The notes under the pieces are model-generated. The model made no database searches, had not been told where the DNA came from, and saw nothing but the letters and a program-made list of their open reading frames with translations. Below, in pieces: positions 1-5,534 of a DNA stretch of 31,257 bases. The translations under genes and the position numbers were made by a program. The stretch is from UBA6921 sp031363085 (GTDB taxonomy: Bacteria > Pseudomonadota > Gammaproteobacteria > SG8-11), in NCBI GenBank assembly GCA_031363085.1, contig JANLTU010000012.1:1-31257 (forward strand), given 5' to 3'. Positions within the stretch are counted from its first letter, which is position 1. Every line of letters starts with the position of its first letter.

Positions 1-166
1 CGCTGGGCTCAAAGGGTTGGCGTGCCAGCAGCGCGCGCCCGGCCTGCACCGCGAGATCGGATGCAGTGAAGGGGCCGGGCTTGCCTTTTACTTTCAGAAA
101 CGGCGTGCGGCTGCCGTCCACGATATAGACCGGGCGGCGCAAGCGCGTGGCGGGGGTGTCAGTCAT
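1..166 (-). CDS. Acetyl-CoA acyltransferase (thiolase), N-terminal part, cut by window edge
   Basis: The first 55 codons are visible, starting at the ATG whose complement is 164-166. The protein opens with MTDTPATRLRRPVYIVDGSR followed by TPFLKVKGKPGPFTASDL, the usual N-terminus of FadI/FadA-type thiolases, which carry an early R-T-P-F/I motif. The catalytic cysteine and the C-terminal active-site residues lie beyond the left edge. An AAGGAG ribosome binding site sits about 8 bases upstream of the start. Such enzymes perform the last thiolytic step of beta-oxidation. A fadE gene lies on the same strand about 5.4 kb upstream, so the two may once have been close together, with the accessory genes in between inserted later (inference). 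The exact substrate range (acetyl-CoA acetyltransferase or 3-ketoacyl-CoA thiolase) cannot be settled from this fragment. Confidence 0.85.
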   Translation of the reverse strand, partial: MTDTPATRLRRPVYIVDGSRTPFLKVKGKPGPFTASDLAVQAGRALLARQPFEPS

Positions 167-504
167 GGCGCAGTCTCCTTGATGGTGCATGCTTGTGCAA
201 TAGATTCGATCCTCTCGACGATACACCCCGCGCCGTCATCCAGAACGTGGACGCAGCGGAAATTTCTGAGCGGGTCGGTGCTCAACGCTTTATTTGCGAT
301 GCAGGCGAAGGTTGGCGAGTCCATTGCCTCATTATAGGCGATGGCATGAACGATCAGGTCGCAGTCGGGTATCCGGTGATGTTGTTTGCCTTTCAGGGCT
401 TCAACCAAACTGGTCAAGTAAACGCGATTTCGTTCTTTGGTGGGTAACATTTCTTCTGGCATTAGTTCGTTCTGACTCAAATGAACCTCGCTTCGCAGAT
501 TCAT
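163..504 (-). CDS. Hypothetical protein, 113 aa
   Basis: This open frame ends in a TGA that overlaps the ATG of the thiolase gene (ATGA), an arrangement typical of translational coupling, and the ribosome binding site of the thiolase lies inside its last codons. I do not recognise the protein. It has no membrane segment or signal peptide and is mixed in charge, with a moderately acidic N-terminal third. The start is uncertain: the ATG at 504 directly abuts a copy of the GTGAC-GACCCTAAT repeat and has no good ribosome binding site, and the internal ATG at 462 is no better. Overlapping plus-strand frames are also open, so coding is not certain. It may be a small gene brought in with, or truncated by, the neighbouring accessory segment. 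Confidence 0.4.
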   Translation of the reverse strand: MNLRSEVHLSQNELMPEEMLPTKERNRVYLTSLVEALKGKQHHRIPDCDLIVHAIAYNEAMDSPTFACIANKALSTDPLRNFRCVHVLDDGAGCIVERIESIAQACTIKETAP

Positions 505-521
505 TCGTGACCGACCCTAAT
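503..521 (+). repeat. Short repeat, copy 1 (ATTCGTGACCGACCCTAAT)
   Basis: This 19-base sequence matches 1163-1181 at 18 of 19 positions in the same orientation, and its core resembles the inverted copy at 4488-4502. It lies at the junction between the hypothetical gene at 163-504 and the decayed toxin gene. Repeats of this kind between small accessory genes suggest a dispersed element or a recombination site. Confidence 0.7.
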
Positions 522-544
522 AGCTCGGCTATTCGCGGCGCAAC

Positions 545-823
545 CTAAATGTCAGATTTCAGGCGCGTGCGCCAATACCCGGGGTTCCTGATGCAGGTGA
601 GCAACCGCGATTATTATGATCTCAAGGCCGTAGGGGAATCGCTGCATTTGACAGCGGCGGATCGAGCCGCCCAGCGGATGCCATGCAAGAGGAAAATCGT
701 TGATGCGCCGGAGGCTCCCAAGCCTCGTCACGAAACTCATCCCCGATGCGAATGCGCTGCGCATTGTAAGTACTGGACCGCCTCAATAAGCTCACGCAGC
801 GCAGGCAGGAATCTTGGCTTCAA
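545..823 (-). pseudogene. Decayed RelE/ParE-family toxin
   Basis: The downstream partner of the antitoxin at 820-1044 is recognisable only when reading frames are joined. It opens at a TTG overlapping the antitoxin stop (LKPRFLPALRELIEAVQY), shifts frame to YNAQRIRIGDEFRDEA, shifts again to RRINDFPLAWHPLGGSIRR and MQRFPYGL, and closes after AVAHLHQEP. Removing one C from the CCCCGGG run near 580 restores the family ending GYWRTRLKSDI. The order (two N-terminal helices, GDEF, PLAWHPLGG, RRFPYG-like strand, A-V-A-H-L-H, P-G-Y-W) is that of ParE/RelE toxins paired with PF09720-type antitoxins. The frames show at least three frame lesions, and the segment expected between RFPYGL and IIIIAVAHLH is short. 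The gene should not give a functional toxin. Sequencing error is unlikely given several independent lesions. Confidence 0.75.
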
Positions 824-1044
824 ATCTTCTTCCCGATATCCGCGAAGACCCGTTCCGCATCGATCACATCAAGCTCGCCCGCGCGATAGGCAGCCATACG
901 ATCTTCCGCTTCCTTGAGCCACATCGCGTCAAGCGTGGGGTCCGGTTTGTCGAGACTGGCAATCAGACCTTCTACCAACGCCGCGCGGTCGCTGGATGGC
1001 AACTCAAGCGCCTGATGCAAAATGATTTTTGCTGATTGGGGCAT
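820..1044 (-). CDS. Addiction-module antitoxin (PF09720-type), orphaned
   Basis: A 74-residue protein starting MPQSAKIILHQALELP, with a central LVEGLIASLD and a C-terminal half containing DAMWLKEAEDRMAAYRAGEL. This is the layout of the short antitoxins of the 'addiction module protein' family (Unstab_antitox), whose DxxWxxEaxxRxxxxxxG segment is the hallmark. The frame is open further upstream, but the ATG at 1044 is chosen because GGAGG lies 5 bases ahead of it. Its stop overlaps the TTG start of the decayed toxin, the usual operon order of antitoxin then toxin. The antitoxin is intact while its partner is broken, so it is now either a passive remnant, a DNA-binding autoregulator, or a protector against a related toxin elsewhere. 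Confidence 0.85.
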   Translation of the reverse strand: MPQSAKIILHQALELPSSDRAALVEGLIASLDKPDPTLDAMWLKEAEDRMAAYRAGELDVIDAERVFADIGKKI

Positions 1045-1162
1045 AACCACCTCCATAAACGGACAAGCAAAACTGTACCAGCGATGTTTTATGAAGTCTA
1101 ACTGAGTAGACGGCATTTGGCGGCTAACGCTGCGGTCATCCGTTTTATGGGTTAATGGGCTA

Positions 1163-1181
1163 ATTCGTGACTGACCCTAAT
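1163..1181 (+). repeat. Short repeat, copy 2 (ATTCGTGACTGACCCTAAT)
   Basis: This copy matches copy 1 (503-521) at 18 of 19 bases. Its core GTGACTGACCCTAAT is found inverted at 4488-4502 with one mismatch. Copies 2 and 3 point inward and bracket the three-gene operon at 1219-4447. Confidence 0.75.
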
Positions 1182-1205
1182 TAATTACTCTACCTAATTA
1201 ATTAC
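1176..1205 (+). repeat. Tandem 13-base repeat CCTAATTAATTAC
   Basis: The sequence CCTAATTAATTAC occurs at 1176-1188 and again at 1193-1205, separated by four bases. The first unit overlaps the end of repeat copy 2. The stretch is AT-rich, lies just downstream of the unknown gene at 1219-2181, and contains palindromic TTAATTAA-like cores. It may be part of the same boundary element; I see no clear terminator in it. Confidence 0.6.
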
Positions 1206-1218
1206 CTGTTCTCTGACC

Positions 1219-2181
1219 TCAATTCGGAAATTCGACCGTGGGCAGGTGAGCGCCGAAGTAACCAATCAAGACAACAGGGCCTTCCTCCATCCGCACTTCC
1301 CGGAAATAGAGACGGACACCATTACTAAGCTTGGTGTGGCGGCTCCACCTGTCGAAGGCAAACCCGTCAGGTACCGGGAAATCCCTCATGGGCCCATACT
1401 TCCCATGACTGAGCGTGGCATTCGACTCGGAACTCCATGTCACAGCCCCAGCAGGAACAAAGGGAGTGTTGAGATTCCAATCGCGGGCGCCATGATTCAA
1501 CGCGCGGAGGTGACGGATGAGTTGCCGAAATACCGGCTCCGACCCGATCGTGTCCCTGATTTGCGACCGCGCCCTAGCACCGAAACGGAGAAACGGAAAG
1601 ACCTCGACAGCGCGGAGTAATAGGCGGTCTCCATTGGTGATGTCTCTGTCGATTCGTTCAACGATCCACCCACTGCATTTTGTGACGTCATCAGGGGTGA
1701 CCAAGTGCGGGATCGTGACGGTTTCGGCGTACTCACCGGTTTCGTCCAGACACGTCAGAGTTACCGCCAAGACGCGGTTCCCTTCGGGATATGCCGCTCT
1801 CCCCAGTGCCACACTTGGGCACTCGTTCAACGCCGCTACGGCAAGCCCGAGGACGGTGATCCCGTGCGCTTTCGCCTCGATTGCACGGGCACCTTCTGCC
1901 AGGGCCAGCAAGCCACCGGCCCCATCGATGAATGGCTGCTTCCCAAGGCGATTTGCAACAAGCCGCCCGGCATCACGGTCAGTCGTGTGGTCGAAACACC
2001 AGCCACGCAACCCCCTGCCTGCGCCGATGTCCAGATCCGGTGCGTCGCGAACCGAGCGGAGCACCGGGGAAACGCCCAGCGCGTCGAGGGACTGAAGAGT
2101 TAAAGCGAGGGATCGGATACGAACAGATGGCTTCCATGTGTTGCAAGGAAGCAGGCTCGTTTCGTCCAAGATCGGTTCCAT
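1219..2181 (-). CDS. Unknown 320-aa protein, third gene of putative defence operon
   Basis: I do not recognise this protein. It starts at an ATG with AAGGT upstream, 9 bases after the stop of the ATPase gene, so it is very probably co-transcribed with the DUF262 and ATPase genes. The N-terminal 130 residues are rich in Gly, Ala and Leu (LDIGAGRGLRGW, FIDGAGGLLALAEGARAIEA), the middle is basic (RSQIRDTIGSEPVFRQLIRH), and the last 60 residues look like alternating strands (HTKLSNGVRLYFREV, VVLIGYFGAHLPT). There is no transmembrane segment or signal peptide and no textbook nuclease motif that I can identify. By position it could be the effector or target-recognition partner of the ATPase. This is inference from operon context only. 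Confidence 0.75.
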   Translation of the reverse strand: MEPILDETSLLPCNTWKPSVRIRSLALTLQSLDALGVSPVLRSVRDAPDLDIGAGRGLRGWCFDHTTDRDAGRLVANRLGKQPFIDGAGGLLALAEGARAIEAKAHGITVLGLAVAALNECPSVALGRAAYPEGNRVLAVTLTCLDETGEYAETVTIPHLVTPDDVTKCSGWIVERIDRDITNGDRLLLRAVEVFPFLRFGARARSQIRDTIGSEPVFRQLIRHLRALNHGARDWNLNTPFVPAGAVTWSSESNATLSHGKYGPMRDFPVPDGFAFDRWSRHTKLSNGVRLYFREVRMEEGPVVLIGYFGAHLPTVEFPN

Positions 2182-2190
2182 CCGCTACCT

Positions 2191-3321
2191 TTACAGAAGA
2201 GTTGATAGGGCAAAATCGAACTGATCGAAGAACCCTACAGGCCAAGCATCGAGCCGTCCTTCGGCATCCAGATTCGGTGACATACAGGTAATTGCTCCAT
2301 CCACGCCGTTAAGCGCAAAAAAATGGATTGCGACGTTGCTGTTTGGGATCACACCTGTCTTCACGGCCAACCGTATGCCATTAAGCACGTGGTCGGAATG
2401 GGTCTCTACTATCACCTGGACACCACTGGCTGCTGTTTGGGCAATCAAGCTGCCAATGTTTTGCTGTGCCTTAGGATGCAGATGTACCTCAGGATTTTCG
2501 ATCAGCAGGACATCCCCAGGCGTAGCGGACAGCAAGGCAACCAGCATGGGGAAGAGCTGGGTAAGGCCGAACCCGACGTTCTGGGGCCGTTGGAAATCGG
2601 ATCGGCTGTCGGTACGCAATCGCAGTGTGACAGCGCTTGCCCCTTCAATGGGCGACACGCGCAGGTCACATCCTGGGAAAAACGTCTGCATCTGTGCGCG
2701 CACCTGATGAAACAGTGTGGGCAGTGCATCGGGCAAACATATCGCAGGACTGACCTCCGAAGATTCTCGCCAGTAAAGCAATCCAGCGGCCAACTCACCA
2801 CGATGCCCGACGCGTGCATGGCCTTCAGCATCCCTGAGTGGCAACAACTCGCGGGGGCCGGTTCGCTCGGCGGTGATCCAGCTCAGCCGACGCAGCGCGC
2901 CCACGACTTCAGACTTCTCAGCGTGGGTTGCGGGGAGGAGCCAACGAACCGCCTCGCCCAACTCCACGGGCTGGTCGTTGATGGTGACTCCTTCCAAGTC
3001 GATGGCAAGTGCTCGTCGGTCCTCCGCCTTGAATGACCAGATCACCTTCTCGGCGCTGGTCGCCGCACCCAAGGTAAGATGCCGCCTCGCCGTTCGCTGG
3101 TTCAACACGTCAGCCACATTCCCAAGGGCAAGCTCAGAGCCCTCCAGCATGAGGCTGCGGCCCCACTCCCTCAGATCGAAAGTCTGGGCCAACAACACCA
3201 ATGCCTGGATCACCGAAGACTTGCCGCCACCGTTCACACCCGAAAGCAATGTCAGTTGCCCGAGCGGCAACGTCAAATTCTCAAAGCACTTGAAACAGGA
3301 GATGTAGACTTCACGCAACAT
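2191..3321 (-). CDS. SMC/OLD-like AAA ATPase with C-terminal DUF3696
   Basis: A 376-residue ATPase of the AAA_15/AAA_21 (OLD/RecF-like) type. The Walker A motif GVNGGGKSS is at residues 28-36, an ABC-signature-like stretch FGLTQLFPMLVALL precedes the Walker B DVLLIENPE (about 270-278) with HLHP after it, and the switch histidine is in ETHSDH (about 306-311). The last residues AWPVGFFDQFDFAL match the W-P-x-GFFDQ ending of DUF3696. No TOPRIM nuclease domain follows. The ATG at 3321 is chosen over upstream starts because the Shine-Dalgarno sequence GAGGTG precedes it and the protein then begins LREVYISCFKCF, the normal first strand. It overlaps the end of the DUF262 gene by 11 bases. In defence systems such ATPases sense or control a partner effector; that role here is inference. 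Confidence 0.9.
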   Translation of the reverse strand: MLREVYISCFKCFENLTLPLGQLTLLSGVNGGGKSSVIQALVLLAQTFDLREWGRSLMLEGSELALGNVADVLNQRTARRHLTLGAATSAEKVIWSFKAEDRRALAIDLEGVTINDQPVELGEAVRWLLPATHAEKSEVVGALRRLSWITAERTGPRELLPLRDAEGHARVGHRGELAAGLLYWRESSEVSPAICLPDALPTLFHQVRAQMQTFFPGCDLRVSPIEGASAVTLRLRTDSRSDFQRPQNVGFGLTQLFPMLVALLSATPGDVLLIENPEVHLHPKAQQNIGSLIAQTAASGVQVIVETHSDHVLNGIRLAVKTGVIPNSNVAIHFFALNGVDGAITCMSPNLDAEGRLDAWPVGFFDQFDFALSTLL

Positions 3322-4447
3322 GGAACACCTCGCTGAAAATACTATGAGCAATCTCGAAGCGCGCGTGCACTGCCTTGGCAGAGTTCGTGCCATAGGTGAT
3401 CGATTGGATAAAACGTTGATCCTTCATCCGTGCGTAGAAGGCTTGGCGCAGTGCTTCGGCACGCTCCGCGACGACCGTCTCGCCCACATCGGCGAGGCCG
3501 GTGATCATCACGTCGAACAAAGAGGCATTGATGATGCTGCGGCGAGACTCGTTGGGATTGTCATGTTTGCGAAAAGCGTGTTTGCCAAAGACTATCAGGT
3601 TGTTTTGGAGCGAGCGTCGCAGCCGACTCTGCATTGCGTGCCGAGATGCGTCGTCGAGCTTGTTCAGTTCCACGAGTCCCCGCGCCAACCAATCATCCAT
3701 GTCGCTGCGGTAGGTGTCGAGTGGAAGCATGGAAAACGAGCAGAACCGATTTATGAACTCACGATCCTGCATTTTATCTTTGTTGAGACTTTCGCCGGTC
3801 GCTTCGACGAAAAGAGAAGACTCGGCTTCCTCCCGTAAAAATATTGTGGCCTTGCCATTGTAAATAGCGTTGCGCATCTGCTGACGCGTTAGAACTTCGC
3901 CGCCGTTCACTCGCTCGAAAATATCGAGACGGGCACGCTCCGGCACGGCGTGGTCGATGATGTAGAAATGAAGCTGGCAATCTTCGACCCGGTTCTTAAG
4001 GCGTACTTCAAGGTCCTTAAATATTTTCTTGTGCAACTCGGGTCGGTCGTCCAGATTCAGCTTCAACTTCCCATTCAAGAATAGTTGCAAGGTGGTTAGT
4101 CGTTGCCGCCCGTCGACAACGATCAGCTTCCCCTGCGAGTCTTCGGCCACATAGAACACAGGAAGCGGGATACGCATGAGAATCGATTCTATAAGGCGGC
4201 TCTGTTTCACTGCGGACCAGACAAAGCCGCGTTGGAAATCGGGGTCGAGAACAAAGCGTCCGCTGTCGATCCGACGCACAACGTCTTCCGCAGTTCGACG
4301 TTCATCCCGGATAGCAAGCTCATCAAGTGGGTAGTCTTTCCAGCCTCCCGGTACGGGAGGTTCGATCCCTTCGATCTTGTCGTTGCCGGCGGCTTGGGTT
4401 GCTGTATCGGCATCGGATTGTGCTGTCGGTTCAATATTGGTTGCCAT
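3311..4447 (-). CDS. DUF262 (GmrS/ParB-like) domain protein
   Basis: A 378-residue protein with the DUF262 domain in its N-terminal half. DPDFQRGFVW (68-77), the hydrophobic strand IPLPVFYV (93-100), and the signature VDGRQRLTTL (111-120) correspond to the D-G-x-Q-R motif shared with ParB/sulfiredoxin-like NTPases, as in GmrS, BrxU and SspE. No DUF1524 HNH nuclease domain is visible in the C-terminal half, so unlike GmrSD this protein probably does not cut DNA alone. The ATG at 4447 is chosen because GAGGAAG lies directly ahead; an upstream GTG (4471) and ATG (4465) lack one. It is the first gene of the operon, followed by the DUF3696 ATPase and an unknown protein. Recognition of modified DNA or nucleotide-dependent signalling is plausible but unproven. 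Confidence 0.9.
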   Translation of the reverse strand: MATNIEPTAQSDADTATQAAGNDKIEGIEPPVPGGWKDYPLDELAIRDERRTAEDVVRRIDSGRFVLDPDFQRGFVWSAVKQSRLIESILMRIPLPVFYVAEDSQGKLIVVDGRQRLTTLQLFLNGKLKLNLDDRPELHKKIFKDLEVRLKNRVEDCQLHFYIIDHAVPERARLDIFERVNGGEVLTRQQMRNAIYNGKATIFLREEAESSLFVEATGESLNKDKMQDREFINRFCSFSMLPLDTYRSDMDDWLARGLVELNKLDDASRHAMQSRLRRSLQNNLIVFGKHAFRKHDNPNESRRSIINASLFDVMITGLADVGETVVAERAEALRQAFYARMKDQRFIQSITYGTNSAKAVHARFEIAHSIFSEVFHVA

Positions 4448-4487
4448 TACTTCCTCACGATTCATATTCACAAGTTCGCCGGAAAAA

Positions 4488-4502
4488 ATTAGGGTCAGAC
4501 AC
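4488..4502 (-). repeat. Short repeat, copy 3 (inverted; GTGTCTGACCCTAAT)
   Basis: Read on the minus strand this 15-base sequence differs from the core of copy 2 by one base. It lies 40 bases upstream of the DUF262 start, is oriented opposite to copies 1 and 2, and marks the right border of the three-gene operon. The segment 4503-4558 between it and the next toxin gene holds no gene that I can support. Confidence 0.65.
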
Positions 4503-4558
4503 CAAAGGCACCGGAAGGAGTGAAACGAATTCCGGGATTCGCTGCATGAACGTCGTGG

Positions 4559-4858
4559 CTACGGCTGGCGCAGAATTTCCCCGGCCTTCAACTCCTGCCG
4601 TTTATGCGCCACGGCAAGGATGTAAACATCTGACCCGCCGATCTCGTAGACAATGCGGTAGGTGTAAAGGGACAGTTCCCGCACGCTGTCGTCACCGATC
4701 TCTGACACCGCCCGTCCGATGCGCGGCAACTCGTTCAAGACGCCGGTCTTGTCCATGATTTCTTGCGTGACCTTCCTGGCGTAGTGGTGCGAGTCGTGGG
4801 CGATGTACTCGAAGATATGGCGCAGGTCGGCCTTGGCGGGTTGCGACCAAATTACCAC
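4559..4858 (-). CDS. RelE/ParE-family toxin
   Basis: A 99-residue protein of the ParE/RelE toxin fold. The N-terminus has two helices (PAKADLRHIFEYIAHDSHHY), followed by LNELPRIGRAVSEI, the strand RELSLYTYRIVYEIGG, and the closing strand VYILAVAHKRQEL. Members either block translation or poison gyrase, and the sequence does not say which. The gene starts at a GTG (4858) that overlaps the end of the antitoxin gene by 7 bases (the stop TAA lies inside the toxin's first codons), which fits translational coupling. No lesion is seen, unlike the toxin at 545-823. The pair lies just outside the repeat-bracketed operon. Confidence 0.9.
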   Translation of the reverse strand: MVIWSQPAKADLRHIFEYIAHDSHHYARKVTQEIMDKTGVLNELPRIGRAVSEIGDDSVRELSLYTYRIVYEIGGSDVYILAVAHKRQELKAGEILRQP

Positions 4859-5031
4859 TGCTCGATCTCACGTTTTAAGTCCTCGTGGCTGATCGTGTGG
4901 CCCTGTTCCACCGCTTCCCGACCCTTGCGGATTTTATCAAGCACATATAGGCGGTACATAATCTCGTCGATGTCTGCGTTATCGGGGAGGCTGGCGATGG
5001 TGTCCATCGCTTCTTTCTTCAAGGGTTGCAT
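4852..5031 (-). CDS. Antitoxin of ParE-type pair, 59 aa
   Basis: A small acidic protein (MQPLKKEAMDTIASLPDNAD followed by IDEIMYRLYVLDKIRKGREA) that ends EDLKREIEQW, directly upstream of and overlapping the toxin gene. Length, charge and position match antitoxins of RelE/ParE systems that carry an N-terminal binding element and a C-terminal helix that wraps the toxin. The start at 5031 is preferred to the ATG at 5046 because GGAG lies 8 bases upstream of it and nothing suitable precedes the earlier ATG. The antitoxin probably represses its own promoter together with the toxin (known for the family; the operator was not identified). Confidence 0.8.
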   Translation of the reverse strand: MQPLKKEAMDTIASLPDNADIDEIMYRLYVLDKIRKGREAVEQGHTISHEDLKREIEQW

Positions 5032-5066
5032 CGGTATGATCTCCATCTACGGGGTTGCAAAATGCT

Positions 5067-5095
5067 AGTATCACGACTCAGAAATATCGGAACAA
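5067..5095 (-). promoter_or_regulatory. Possible promoter of the antitoxin/toxin pair
   Basis: On the minus strand TTGTTC (5095-5090) and GATACT (5072-5067) are separated by 17 bases and lie about 36 bases upstream of the antitoxin start. Match to the sigma-70 consensus is modest (3 of 6 and 4 of 6). Confidence 0.3.
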
Positions 5096-5534
5096 ATGAA
5101 ACGGATGCCCCTCCCCGCGCAAAACCAGCGCGGTGGGAATCAGATTTTTTTGCCCAGCGAGGCGCAGACCCGCCGCAATCCTGTACGTATTGCAAGGGGC
5201 GGCAACGACGCCGGGCAAGAAAATACGCCGTGTCATGTTTCGATTTTTCTGAGCCGTGGTACGAGTGACGATCATGCCATCGAGCGGTGCTTTGATCACC
5301 TTGTTTTCATCTCCGACCTGGAAGTGGAGTCATTGCTTTAGCGCCGGATGAGCGGTCTTCCCGCCTTCGATATTGATTTCGGCCGCCAAAGATAAATAGG
5401 ACCAGACTCCGCCGACACTACCTGAATGAAATTTCTGATCCACCACTACAACCCCGAAACCGACGCGCCGCTGCGCCTGCAGGAGCACGCGCTAAAGGTT
5501 CAAGCTCCATCGATAACGACGTAGCGCATCGGGG
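5096..5534. other. Gene-poor stretch between the toxin-antitoxin pair and fadE
   Basis: About 440 bases without a gene I can support. Short open frames occur on both strands but none has a ribosome binding site and a recognisable product. At 5427-5525 on the plus strand a 32-codon frame beginning MKFLIHHYNPETDAPLRLQE resembles the N-terminus of succinate dehydrogenase/fumarate reductase iron-sulfur subunits and then stops, so it may be a gene fragment. On the minus strand around 5250-5300 a frame with KAPLDGMIVTRT faintly resembles a lipoyl/HlyD-type strand. Both readings are weak. The stretch looks like remnants at the edge of an insertion. Confidence 0.4.

Noticed and set aside
549..917. 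Open frame of 122 codons on the plus strand
   Set aside because: It runs antisense across the decayed toxin and the antitoxin, has low-complexity basic residues typical of shadow frames, and no ribosome binding site.
5427..5525. Possible N-terminal fragment of a succinate dehydrogenase/fumarate reductase iron-sulfur subunit
   Set aside because: Only about 25 residues fit, no cysteine motif is present, and the frame stops at once; kept only as a note in the intergenic entry.
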